64,000 nt of DNA from Gimesia sp. (GTDB lineage Bacteria > Planctomycetota > Planctomycetia > Planctomycetales > Planctomycetaceae): contig NZ_JAVJSQ010000026.1 of assembly GCF_040219335.1 (NCBI RefSeq), positions 62,001 to 126,000 of the forward strand, given 5' to 3'. Made by a program: the position numbers and the translations under genes. Shown piece after piece: positions 55,695-63,643 of the stretch. Each line of letters starts with the position of its first letter. The stretch's first letter is position 1. The notes beneath the pieces were generated by a model. That model searched no databases, was not told where the DNA came from, and saw only the letters and a program-made list of their open reading frames with translations.

Positions 55695-57310
55695 ACACAA
55701 AAGATTCCCCTCCAGCTGAGGCGAGTGGTGGATCCAGCCGACTGGAGTCCATGCCCAATCGTTTAATTGCTGTGATCGATATCGGCACCGGCGCCATCCG
55801 TATGGCGATTGCCGAGATCAAGGAAGACGGTACGGTCTATGCTCTGGAGCGTCTCTCTCAGGCGGTCACGCTGGGGAAGGATACTTTTCAGACGAGGAAC
55901 ATTCAGAAGTCGACGATGGAAGAATGCGTTCGTATTCTTAAAAGCTATCGCCGCCGTCTGGATGAATATCAGATCACCCGTGACGACCAGATTCGCGTGG
56001 TCGCTACCAGTGCGGTCCGGGAAGCAGACAACCGCCTGGCGTTCACCGACCGGATTTTCATCGCCACGGGGTTTGAAGTCTCACCGCTGGATGAAGCAGA
56101 GGTCAACCGAATCACGTATCAGGGGATCCGCCCCTACCTGACAGCGAAACCTAATCTGGATGAAGCTCAGACGATCGTCACCGAAATCGGTGGGGGAACA
56201 ACAGAACTGCTGCTGGTCCAGGAAGGGAACGTGCTGTTCTCCAGTAACTACCGGTTGGGAGCACTCCGTCTGCGGGAGATGCTCAAAGGATACAGGGTGC
56301 CTCTTTCCAAAGAGCGAACGATCATGGAGAACCAGATCGAACGCGTGATTCAGCAGATCACCCACGAAGTCCCCGGAGACAAATCGATCAAACTGGTGGT
56401 GCTGGGAGGCGACGTCCGTTTTGCACTGGCACAACTGCGTCCCGACGATCAGATTCCCGATCCTGGTAATTCGCCTGACGAACTGGATCGCCTCAAAGTC
56501 TCGGAGTTAAGCAAGTTCACCGACCGGATTCTTCAGCAGAGCGAGGATGAGCTGGCACAGACTTACCACCTCTCCTTTACCGATGCAGAGACTCTGGGGC
56601 CAGCGTTGCTGGCCTATACCAAGCTGGCCGAGGCTTACCAGCAGAAACACATCTACGTCACCAAAGCGAACTTCCGCGATGGTCTGCTGAAAGAAATGGC
56701 TGACCAGAACAACTGGACTGACGAGTTCAATCAGCAGGTAATCCGCTCCTCAATCGACTTTGGGAAACGATTCGACTTCGACGAGGCCCATGCCCGGCAT
56801 GTCGCGTTTCTGGCCGACACCCTGTTTCAGTCATTACACAACGAACATAAGCTGGACGCCAAAAACCGACTGCTGCTTTATACCGCTTCGCTGCTCCACG
56901 AGATCGGCATCTACGTCAACCAGCGCGGCTACCACAAACATTCCATGTACCTGATCAGCAACGGGAACCTGTTTGGTCTCGGTCAGGTCGATCTACTGCT
57001 GGTAGCGCTGATCGCCCGCTATCACCGGAGAGCTTCTCCCAAAGCGACTCACCAGGGATATTCCACTTTAGATCGTTTCAGCCGCATCGCGATCGCCAAG
57101 ATGGCGGCCATCCTTCGCGTTGCCGACGCTCTGGATTATTCCTACTCCCAACGCGTACAGGAAATTGAATGTGAAATTACTCAGGGACAGTTAATTATTT
57201 CCATTCCCCATGTGGAAGACGTTTCCCTGGAACAGATCGCGCTCGTGGAAAAAGGACCATTATTCGAAGAAGTCTTCGGAATGAAAGTCCATTTGAGAAA
57301 AAAACAATAA
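55691..57310 (+). CDS. ppx: Ppx/GppA phosphatase with HD domain
   Basis: A 539-residue exopolyphosphatase/guanosine pentaphosphatase-type enzyme. The N-terminal actin-like part has IAVIDIGTGAIRMAIAEI, RVVATSAVREADN, the catalytic EAEVNRITYQG and the second phosphate loop TEIGGGTTELLLV (residues about 20-180). A linker follows. The C-terminal part has an HD-type region (EAHARHVAFLADTLF, LLHEIGIYVNQRGYHKHSMYLI). It removes phosphate from polyphosphate ends, or from pppGpp. It overlaps the ROK gene by four bases and is followed 69 bases later by ppk, supporting the polyphosphate role. Confidence 0.93.
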   Translation: MNTKDSPPAEASGGSSRLESMPNRLIAVIDIGTGAIRMAIAEIKEDGTVYALERLSQAVTLGKDTFQTRNIQKSTMEECVRILKSYRRRLDEYQITRDDQIRVVATSAVREADNRLAFTDRIFIATGFEVSPLDEAEVNRITYQGIRPYLTAKPNLDEAQTIVTEIGGGTTELLLVQEGNVLFSSNYRLGALRLREMLKGYRVPLSKERTIMENQIERVIQQITHEVPGDKSIKLVVLGGDVRFALAQLRPDDQIPDPGNSPDELDRLKVSELSKFTDRILQQSEDELAQTYHLSFTDAETLGPALLAYTKLAEAYQQKHIYVTKANFRDGLLKEMADQNNWTDEFNQQVIRSSIDFGKRFDFDEAHARHVAFLADTLFQSLHNEHKLDAKNRLLLYTASLLHEIGIYVNQRGYHKHSMYLISNGNLFGLGQVDLLLVALIARYHRRASPKATHQGYSTLDRFSRIAIAKMAAILRVADALDYSYSQRVQEIECEITQGQLIISIPHVEDVSLEQIALVEKGPLFEEVFGMKVHLRKKQ

Positions 57311-57379
57311 GGAACATTCGGCAGCGGACTCGATATCACTGCCGATTGAGTCATCATCCATATCCAACAGGACATCAGT

Positions 57380-59506
57380 TTGCCCATGGCTTCGAATACT
57401 GCGAATTACCTGAACCGTGAATTAAGCTGGCTGGAATTCAATCAACGCGTTCTGGATGAAGCTCACGATCCGAGTATTCCCTTACTGGAACGTTTGAAAT
57501 TTCTGGCCATCACCAGTTCCAATCTGGATGAGTTCTTTATGGTCCGCGTGGGTGGTTTGCACCTGCTGCAGGCCAGTGGTAATACGAGTACAGATCCCTC
57601 CGGAATGACCGCCAGAGAAACACTGGAAGCCATCAGTCTGCGCGCTCATCAGATGATGGTGGATCAGTATCAGTGTCTGTTGAAAGAGATTGAACCACCG
57701 CTGGCGGAGGCCGGCTTTCAACGCGTCAATCCCCTCGATCTTTCAGACTCACAACGGAGAATCGTGGAACACGTCTTTCGGGATGAGATCTATCCGGTCC
57801 TGACACCAATGGCCGTGACGCCGAATATGGATTTTCCTTACCTGGTCAACCACACCCTCAACATTGTGGTAAGACTGAGCCCCGATGAAAAAAGCAAAAA
57901 GCCCCGGGACCGGTTTGCCATCATCCCCTTCGGTCGCACTGATTTTCGTTTCATCACGCTCCCTTCGGAAGGCGGATACCAGTATCTGCCGATGGAAGAG
58001 GCCGTCTGTCTGTTTATCGAACATTTTTTCCGGGGTGAAGAGGTTCTGGAATGCATTCCTTTTCGCGTGACGAAAAACGCCGATGTCAGTCTGCAGGATG
58101 AGTTCGCTTCAGACCTGCTGCACCAGATGGAGGACATGCTCGATCAGCGAAAGCAGGGTGACTGTATTCGCCTGGAAATTGCCGAATCGGTTTCCGTCGA
58201 AACCCTGGAATTTCTGGAACGTGGTCTGGGGGTACTGGATGAAAACGTCTATCGCATTCCCGGCCCCCTGGATCTGACTGCGTTCATGCGACTGACCGAT
58301 ATTTCCGGCTTTGACAGCCAGAAGGATGCCAACTGGCCTCCTCAACCTTCTCCAGAAGTGAATCCGCGAATCAGTATGTTTGAAAACATTACCCGTCAGG
58401 ACATTCTGCTCTGCCATCCTTACGAGAGCTTTGAGCCTGTGGTCCGGCTGGTAGAAGAAGCAGCCGTCGATCCCGATGTGCTCGCCATCAAACAGATTCT
58501 GTATCGTACGAGTAAACACAGCCCGATTGTGGCAGCCCTGATTCGCGCTGCCGAGCAGGGCAAGCATGTCACCGCGATCGTGGAACTCAAGGCCCGCTTT
58601 GACGAAGCCCGCAATATCGAATGGGCTAAAAACCTTGAGCATGCAGGGGTGCAGGTGATTTATGGAGTGAAAGGACTCAAGACACACGCCAAGATCTGCT
58701 GCATCATTCGTCGCGAGCCTCACGGGATTCAACGCTACATGCATTTTGGAACCGGTAACTATAACGATGCTACCGCCAAGATCTACAGCGACATCAGTTA
58801 CTTCACATCTGACGAAGTGCTCGCCTCCGATGCGATCAACTTCTTCAATTCGATCACCGGATATTCGATTCCCCAGAAATATCAGAAGCTGGAAGCGGCT
58901 CCGATCAGTCTACGCGACAAACTGCTGGATATGATCCACCACGAAACGGAGCGAAAGAAACAGGGACAGAAAGCGCGGATCGTGGCCAAAATTAATTCTC
59001 TGGTCGATCCGGATATTATTGATGCCCTGTACGAGGCTTCTGAAGCCGGCGTGAAAGTCAAATTGAATATTCGCGGTATCTGCTGCCTGCGCCCGGGAGT
59101 TGCCAAGCTCAGTAAAAATATCGAAGTCGTGAGTATCATCGATCGTTTCCTGGAACATGCCCGGATTCTGTATTTTTATCATGGAGGCGATGAGCGGGTA
59201 TTCATCTCCAGTGCAGACTGGATGCCGCGCAATCTTGATCGCCGGGTGGAACTGCTGGTTCCCATTGAAGAAGAAAACTGCCGGAACAAACTGATCAAAA
59301 TTCTGAACTGTTATTTTGAAGACAACGCCAAGGCCCGGGTACTGAATGCTGACGGTGTCTATGAGCGGATCACGCCCAATAAGGAAAAGAATCTGGTGCG
59401 TTGTCAGGAAGTGCTGTACGACGAAGCCGTCACAGCCATCCGCCAGGCAGAGGTGGCCAGTCGGACCGTGTTCGAACCTCATATGGCACCGGAAGAACAA
59501 AAATAA
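57380..59506 (+). CDS. ppk1: Polyphosphate kinase 1
   Basis: A 708-residue enzyme that builds polyphosphate from ATP reversibly. Domains in order: N-domain (NRELSWLEFNQRVLDEA), head domain, and two phospholipase-D-like C domains. The autophosphorylated His is His436 in LKTHAKICCI, and the second conserved His lies in MHFGTGNYNDATAKIYSD. The start codon is uncertain: TTG at 57380 has AGGA seven bases upstream, while the ATG at 57386 is two codons later. Position after ppx gives a full polyphosphate synthesis and degradation pair, with the ROK kinase as a possible polyphosphate user. Confidence 0.97.
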   Translation: MPMASNTANYLNRELSWLEFNQRVLDEAHDPSIPLLERLKFLAITSSNLDEFFMVRVGGLHLLQASGNTSTDPSGMTARETLEAISLRAHQMMVDQYQCLLKEIEPPLAEAGFQRVNPLDLSDSQRRIVEHVFRDEIYPVLTPMAVTPNMDFPYLVNHTLNIVVRLSPDEKSKKPRDRFAIIPFGRTDFRFITLPSEGGYQYLPMEEAVCLFIEHFFRGEEVLECIPFRVTKNADVSLQDEFASDLLHQMEDMLDQRKQGDCIRLEIAESVSVETLEFLERGLGVLDENVYRIPGPLDLTAFMRLTDISGFDSQKDANWPPQPSPEVNPRISMFENITRQDILLCHPYESFEPVVRLVEEAAVDPDVLAIKQILYRTSKHSPIVAALIRAAEQGKHVTAIVELKARFDEARNIEWAKNLEHAGVQVIYGVKGLKTHAKICCIIRREPHGIQRYMHFGTGNYNDATAKIYSDISYFTSDEVLASDAINFFNSITGYSIPQKYQKLEAAPISLRDKLLDMIHHETERKKQGQKARIVAKINSLVDPDIIDALYEASEAGVKVKLNIRGICCLRPGVAKLSKNIEVVSIIDRFLEHARILYFYHGGDERVFISSADWMPRNLDRRVELLVPIEEENCRNKLIKILNCYFEDNAKARVLNADGVYERITPNKEKNLVRCQEVLYDEAVTAIRQAEVASRTVFEPHMAPEEQK

Positions 59507-59835
59507 TAATTCCGAACCCCGCCTGCTGAATGAGTGTCAGTACACAGGAAAACAGTATTTTCGACGAGGGTCTGCAAATCAGATTCTACCCCCGATTGAA
59601 TTACTGTCGAGATACAAAATCCTTATCTCATTCAAGCTGAATAAGTTAGGTTTTGAGGTAATTCCTGTTCTTGAGAAATTCCGCGTGAGGACAAGAAATC
59701 GGTATTGCCAGATCTCGGGTATTTGCAAAAATACCATTGTAGACTGTGTCGCACCCACGCAGTGCGACAGGACTGAAGCCTGTATTCTAATTGGAGCTAC
59801 AGACCGATGATGAAACAGGGAGTTTTACAAAGAAT
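59507..59835. other. Intergenic region after ppk with palindromic repeats
   Basis: A 329-base stretch with no convincing gene. It contains a perfect 8-bp inverted repeat TGTCGCAC/GTGCGACA (59747-59754 and 59762-59769), immediately followed by ACAGG/CCTGT (59767-59771 and 59779-59783). This pair of linked palindromes looks like a REP-type interspersed element or the promoter-proximal part of the next RNA. Confidence 0.4.
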
Positions 59836-59848
59836 AGGAGGTGATTGA

Positions 59849-59890
59849 GTGGACAGTTATTGTTGTAGCCAGAAAGGTGGTTGTTCTTAG
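59849..59890 (+). CDS. 13-residue Cys-rich micropeptide
   Basis: GTG at 59849 lies seven bases after the core of AGGAGGTGAT (59836-59845), a ten-base match to the ribosomal anti-Shine-Dalgarno, by far the strongest in the window. The frame reads MDSYCCSQKGGCS and ends with TAG. Three Cys in thirteen residues suggests metal or redox chemistry, or a leader peptide sensing cysteine. Translation is predicted, not proven; the frame is too short for statistics to help. Confidence 0.5.
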   Translation: MDSYCCSQKGGCS

Positions 59891-59961
59891 CGACTACTGG
59901 CGGGTTGTCATCGGCAACCACCACTCGTGAGGATCACCTCGATCCAAACGAAATTGAACCG

Positions 59962-60001
59962 GAGGCTGATCTGCGGCAACGCGGATCAGCCTCTATTTTT
60001 T
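59962..60001 (+). terminator. Very strong terminator with GCAA tetraloop
   Basis: A 14-bp stem, GAGGCTGATCTGCG with CGCGGATCAGCCTC (one T-G pair), closes on the GNRA tetraloop GCAA and is followed by TATTTTTTT. It ends the micropeptide RNA and faces a second terminator from the other strand. Confidence 0.93.
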
Positions 60002-60032
60002 TGCCTGTTGAATTCATTTCATAGTGCGCACT

Positions 60033-60067
60033 AAAAAACAGCACTGAAGCCGGGCTCCAGTGCTGTT
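60033..60067 (-). terminator. Terminator of the Gfo/Idh oxidoreductase gene
   Basis: On the minus strand a 10-bp stem AACAGCACTG/CAGTGCTGTT (plus 60037-60046 and 60058-60067) is followed by TTTTTT (complement of 60033-60038), 32 bases past the stop. Confidence 0.88.
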
Positions 60068-60098
60068 GATCGATTCAATAAACTGTATTTGTCGTAGA

Positions 60099-61397
60099 TT
60101 AGACTTCGTTGGGTACGACAAACGGTTTGCGATACTGACGGGTCAGATACTTGTCTGCTTCCGGATCGTTTACAAACTGTTCGGTCTTCGGATCGAAGTT
60201 TAACTGCCGTCCCAGACGGTAAGCGATGTTACCGAGGTGAGCAATTCCGGAGCTCGTATGAGCGGTTTCAACCGGACCATTCAGCGTTTCGGCTTTCCGG
60301 GAACGAACGGCGTCCAGGAAATTGGTGAAGTGAGCTACAACAGGATCGTCGCCGCTGTTCTTCGGACCGGGTTCCCGTTTCTGGCCGAGATAGGTTTCAT
60401 AGGATTTATAACCTTTGATGACCATGTAGCCTTCTGAACCGTAGAAGATATTACCAACGGTGGCACCATCTTCCGTGTTCGTGCACCAGGGACGAACTTC
60501 GAACTGAATCATTTTGTTCTCTTCCGGATAGAAGTAGTTCGTTGTCAGTAGTTCCGGAGTGACTTTATCATCGTCCCAGAGGAACTTGCCCCCCATGGCA
60601 GTGATCTGAGAAGGCAGTTTCACGTCCAGCCCCCAGAGACACATGTCGGTTTCGTGCACTCCCTGGTTGCCGACATCGCCGTTACCGTAATCCCAGGTCC
60701 AGTGCCAGTTGTAGTGCACGTAACGACGTGAGAAATCGGTTTCCTGAGCAGGTCCCTGCCAGAGATTCCAGTCGAGGTAGGAAGGTGCCTTTTCATTCGG
60801 CTTTTTACCGATCGAAGGACGCCAGCGGAAGACCAGGCCACGCGCCATGTAGACATCTCCGATCGTTCCTTTGCGGAGATGTTCGACGGCTTCCTGAATC
60901 GCAGGCTGGCTGCGTAACTGAACGCCGTGCTGGACGATGCGTTTATATTTGTCAGCCGCTTCAATCATCTTGCGACCTTCGAACAGGTTATGCGAACCCG
61001 GTTTTTCGACATAAACGTCTTTACCAGCCTGACAGGCCCAGATGGTGGCCAGCGAGTGCCAGTGGTTGGGGGTCGCTACAGTCACGACATCGATGTCATC
61101 GCGATCAAAGACCTTTCGCATATCGGTCTCTGTTTCCACCTTGCGACCGTATTTCTTTTCGAATTCGGCAGCCCGTTTCGCAAGAACCTGTTCATCAGGG
61201 TCGCAGAGCAGAACAACATCAGCTCCTTCGACATCGCCGACGGCTTTGATGTGTGTACGTCCGCGACCGTTGACTCCCAATACGGCGACTCGGATTTTTC
61301 CATTCACATCGGCACGGGCGGTATTGCTCAGCAGCGAAGTTGCTGCCACTGCACCGGCGCTGGTTTGCAGAAAACTGCGACGTGTGACTTCACTCAT
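60099..61397 (-). CDS. Gfo/Idh/MocA-family oxidoreductase with Tat signal
   Basis: A 432-residue NAD(P)-dependent oxidoreductase exported by the Tat route: MSEVTRRSFLQTSAGAVAA is a typical twin-arginine signal. The Rossmann fold starts at about residue 33 (IRVAVLGVNGRGRTHIKAVG), followed by DVVTVATPNHWHSLATIWACQAGKDVYVEKP with the usual EKP, and a C-terminal alpha/beta domain with GNQGVHETDMCLWGL. Planctomycetes hold many such secreted paralogues thought to act on sugars or inositols with tightly bound cofactor; the substrate here is unknown. Its own terminator follows, and no partner gene is adjacent. Confidence 0.95.
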   Translation of the reverse strand: MSEVTRRSFLQTSAGAVAATSLLSNTARADVNGKIRVAVLGVNGRGRTHIKAVGDVEGADVVLLCDPDEQVLAKRAAEFEKKYGRKVETETDMRKVFDRDDIDVVTVATPNHWHSLATIWACQAGKDVYVEKPGSHNLFEGRKMIEAADKYKRIVQHGVQLRSQPAIQEAVEHLRKGTIGDVYMARGLVFRWRPSIGKKPNEKAPSYLDWNLWQGPAQETDFSRRYVHYNWHWTWDYGNGDVGNQGVHETDMCLWGLDVKLPSQITAMGGKFLWDDDKVTPELLTTNYFYPEENKMIQFEVRPWCTNTEDGATVGNIFYGSEGYMVIKGYKSYETYLGQKREPGPKNSGDDPVVAHFTNFLDAVRSRKAETLNGPVETAHTSSGIAHLGNIAYRLGRQLNFDPKTEQFVNDPEADKYLTRQYRKPFVVPNEV

Positions 61398-61815
61398 TTG
61401 TATTCCCTTATCTGTTTGATGAAACGCATTTGAGACAGATTCAGATCCGCTTCAGAAGTAAAATTGTTCAACCTATAATCCTAAGCCCCCCCTCTGGCAA
61501 AGTCCAGACAGAGTCCCGCTTTGGCGGGCAATCACCTCCCAGAATTTTCGGAAAAAAGTGGGGATTATTCTGCGGTCTGATGTTGTCCCAAAGCAACATT
61601 TCCTTAGCAGTAGAAAATCGCTGATTTCAGGCACATTATGACAGGTCCGTTAAACAGACAGAGTGAATGTTGCATTAGGGCTTCAAACCTGAATGGAAAT
61701 GAACAGTTAATGTGGCATTTCCTGGTGATTCGGAAGCTGTAACGAGAACCGAAAACAGGCTTACGCTGAGAAATATGTGATATAGTTTTTGCGGACACAT
61801 CATGCAAAACACTTT
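61398..61815. other. Intergenic region upstream of the structured leader
   Basis: A 418-base stretch with no gene. TATAGT at 61781-61786 could be a -10 box for the structured element that follows, but its -35 is weak. Runs of C and T at 61490-61520 are unremarkable. Confidence 0.35.
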
Positions 61816-61924
61816 AAATCACAACCTGTTCGAGTTCAAAAAACACCGCAAGCGGCCTGCTGGCTGGCTGCCAGGTTGTGATTTGCGATTGAACACTCCC
61901 TCCCACCAGAGTCGAGTGTTTTTT
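61816..61924 (+). ncRNA. Structured leader or small RNA with terminator and alternative pairing
   Basis: A perfect 13-bp helix AAATCACAACCTG/CAGGTTGTGATTT (61816-61828 and 61872-61884) encloses a 43-base loop. It is followed by a terminator hairpin AACACTC/GAGTGTT (61892-61898 and 61914-61920) with a T-run. The loop contains AAAAAACAC (61838-61846), exactly complementary to GTGTTTTTT (61916-61924), the 3' side of the terminator, so two exclusive folds are possible. The receiver gene starts 135 bases downstream. It could be an attenuator for that gene or an independent small RNA. Confidence 0.5.
61892..61924 (+). terminator. Terminator 135 bases before the second receiver gene
   Basis: AACACTC (61892-61898) and GAGTGTT (61914-61920) pair over a 15-base loop and are followed directly by TTTT. 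It may end the structured RNA or attenuate the receiver transcript. Confidence 0.7.
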
Positions 61925-62059
61925 CATGGAGTTTCCCCCTGTTTTTCGCAGAGTGCGAGCGAGTAGAAAGAATTCACTGCGAAAGGAATGACAGTTTCAG
62001 TTTTTTAAAAGTGGATGAAACGGAAAAAACGAATTCACCCCTGATCGAGAATTGCGCCT

Positions 62060-62659
62060 ATGAAAGTATTAGTTGTTGATGATGTTGGATATACCTGTTA
62101 TGTGCATACCAGGTTACTTGAAGAGCTGGGCTATGAAGTCATCTGTGCCTCTTCCGGTTTTGAAGCCCTTTCCATCCTGGAACAGGACAGCGAGATCAAA
62201 ATCGTGTTCTCGGAACTGGTAATGCGTGAGCTGGACGGTCTGGATCTGTTCCTCAAGGTACAGAAACAGGAGCGTTATAACGACGATGGCCAACTCGAAG
62301 CCCCCATGTATTTCCTGATGACGTCGATCCAGCCCGGTAACCAGACTCAGAATCGGCAACAGGAACGACTGGAACTGGCCAAGAAACTGGGGATCACCGG
62401 CGTCATTTACAAAACCCGTGACCGGGAAGAACTCAAGCAGGCGTTCGCCCATAATCTGAAAAGTGCCCTGGGTGAGCTGTCGGAAGCAACGCCGGTCGAC
62501 ATTTACACTCCCGCGCAAAACCTGTGTGAAGCAGTCAAAGATATTATTGAAACCAAAAACCTCGAGGCAGCTGAGGAACTGTTTGACCTGATCATTGCCC
62601 AGTCCGAATACCTTGAGTTTTTCATTAACAGTTCCAGCAAACGCGCGGAACTGGCATAA
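62060..62659 (+). CDS. Receiver-domain protein with Glu52 in place of the phospho-acceptor
   Basis: A 199-residue paralogue of the protein at 48018; the two align without gaps over the first 120 or so residues and share the C-terminal helical part (DIYTPAQNLCEAVKDIIETKN versus DLYTPTQSVKDVV). The acidic pair Asp7-Asp8, Thr88 and Lys118 are kept, but the phospho-acceptor place reads FSELVMREL with Glu52 (codon GAA against GAT), and Pro119 is Thr. Glu at this place can mimic the phosphorylated state, so the protein is probably fixed in one conformation. No Hpt gene is adjacent. A structured leader precedes it and a terminator follows. Confidence 0.9.
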   Translation: MKVLVVDDVGYTCYVHTRLLEELGYEVICASSGFEALSILEQDSEIKIVFSELVMRELDGLDLFLKVQKQERYNDDGQLEAPMYFLMTSIQPGNQTQNRQQERLELAKKLGITGVIYKTRDREELKQAFAHNLKSALGELSEATPVDIYTPAQNLCEAVKDIIETKNLEAAEELFDLIIAQSEYLEFFINSSSKRAELA

Positions 62660-62723
62660 CCTCCCGCCCGCTTAAAAAACGTCCTGCCTAAACTACTCGA
62701 TCAGGCGCACTCTGATCAACCAG

Positions 62724-62766
62724 GCCCGGCCAGAACACTGTTTCTGGTCGGGCTCCTTCTTTTTCT
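62724..62766 (+). terminator. Terminator after the second receiver gene
   Basis: A 12-bp stem GCCCGGCCAGAA/TTCTGGTCGGGC (62724-62735 and 62742-62753, one G-T pair) with a six-base loop is followed by a TTCTTTTTCT tract. Confidence 0.9.
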
Positions 62767-62879
62767 ATACCGCCCTTATTCATAGCGACCACAGCCCTGC
62801 TCAGGTATGATCAGATACGACATTCAAACGGATGTGGTTCTGTTATTTCAACGATTCCTTCGAAGGGAGTATCTCGGAC

Positions 62880-63575
62880 ATGGCTGATCAGAAAACACTA
62901 CTCGCCATCGGAGCCCACTTTGATGACTGCGCTTACGGCGTCCCCGGGATCATGCTGCAGGCGGTTGCCAAGAACTACCGTGTGGTACAGCTGATTCTGA
63001 TCGGCGACTACAGTAACTGGCCCCCGACCAAGGGACGGGAAGCGGAGTTTAAAGAGGGAGTCGTCCGCATTGCCCGGGACTACGGCATTGAAACCCGTTA
63101 TCTGGATTTTGCCTCACATCGGTATGACACCAATCAGGCAACCAAAGAAAAAGTGGCTGCTGCGGTACTCGACATCAAACCGGACATCGCATTGCAGCTC
63201 TGGGAATTCGATCATCACCACGACCACACAGTGGCCTCCCAGTTGAGTAAAATCGCCTTGAATCATGGAGGACGGGTTCTGAACGAAGATCGGTTCAGAG
63301 GACCGCGCAAGATTTATCACTACGATAACGGTCCGGGCCATACCATCGGGTTTGAACCCGATACATTCGTGGATGTGACGGATTACTGGGAGAAATCCCA
63401 GGAATGGCTGGGACGTTATATGGCATTACAACGCAACGTCGAGTACGATCCCGCACAATCCAACGGAGCCCTGCAGGGAAAAGAGAACCTGGCCCGCTAC
63501 CGCGGTCAGACCTGTCGTGTCAAGTTTGCCGAAGCGCTCTGGGCGCCGCGCAAACAACCCGTGGAAATTCTCTAA
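62880..63575 (+). CDS. PIG-L/LmbE-family deacetylase
   Basis: A 231-residue zinc-dependent deacetylase of the PIG-L/LmbE group, which removes acetyl groups from N-acetylglucosaminyl compounds. The zinc site is seen as AIGAHFDDCAYGVPG (variant of AHPDD, with Phe for Pro) near residue 13 and the later DHHHDHTVAS (about residue 118). RIARDYGIETRYLDF lies between them, as usual. The ATG at 62880 opens directly before this site; the frame is open 16 codons further. Exact substrate unknown. It is followed 68 bases later by a DinB-family gene on the same strand. Confidence 0.9.
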   Translation: MADQKTLLAIGAHFDDCAYGVPGIMLQAVAKNYRVVQLILIGDYSNWPPTKGREAEFKEGVVRIARDYGIETRYLDFASHRYDTNQATKEKVAAAVLDIKPDIALQLWEFDHHHDHTVASQLSKIALNHGGRVLNEDRFRGPRKIYHYDNGPGHTIGFEPDTFVDVTDYWEKSQEWLGRYMALQRNVEYDPAQSNGALQGKENLARYRGQTCRVKFAEALWAPRKQPVEIL

Positions 63576-63643
63576 CCGTCGCTTTTCAATAATCGTATTT
63601 ACTCGAATCTGAATACATCCTGCTTGATAGTGAGAACCATATA

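Larger units (their letters stand above)
59836..60001 (+). ncRNA. Structured small RNA or leader carrying a micropeptide
   Basis: This segment folds into an ordered set of helices. GAGGTGAT (59838-59845), part of a near-perfect Shine-Dalgarno, is complementary to ATCACCTC (59933-59940). Inside that, GGTGGTTG (59876-59883) is complementary to CAACCACC (59915-59922). A strong terminator follows. The outer helix would hide the ribosome site of the 13-codon frame. The promoter is not identified, so the 5' end is a guess. It could be a dual-function small RNA. Confidence 0.5.

Noticed and set aside
59931..59940. GGATCACCTC, identical to the end of 16S rRNA
   Set aside because: No other 16S sequence is near, so it is not an rRNA remnant. 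Its complementarity to the upstream Shine-Dalgarno explains it better.
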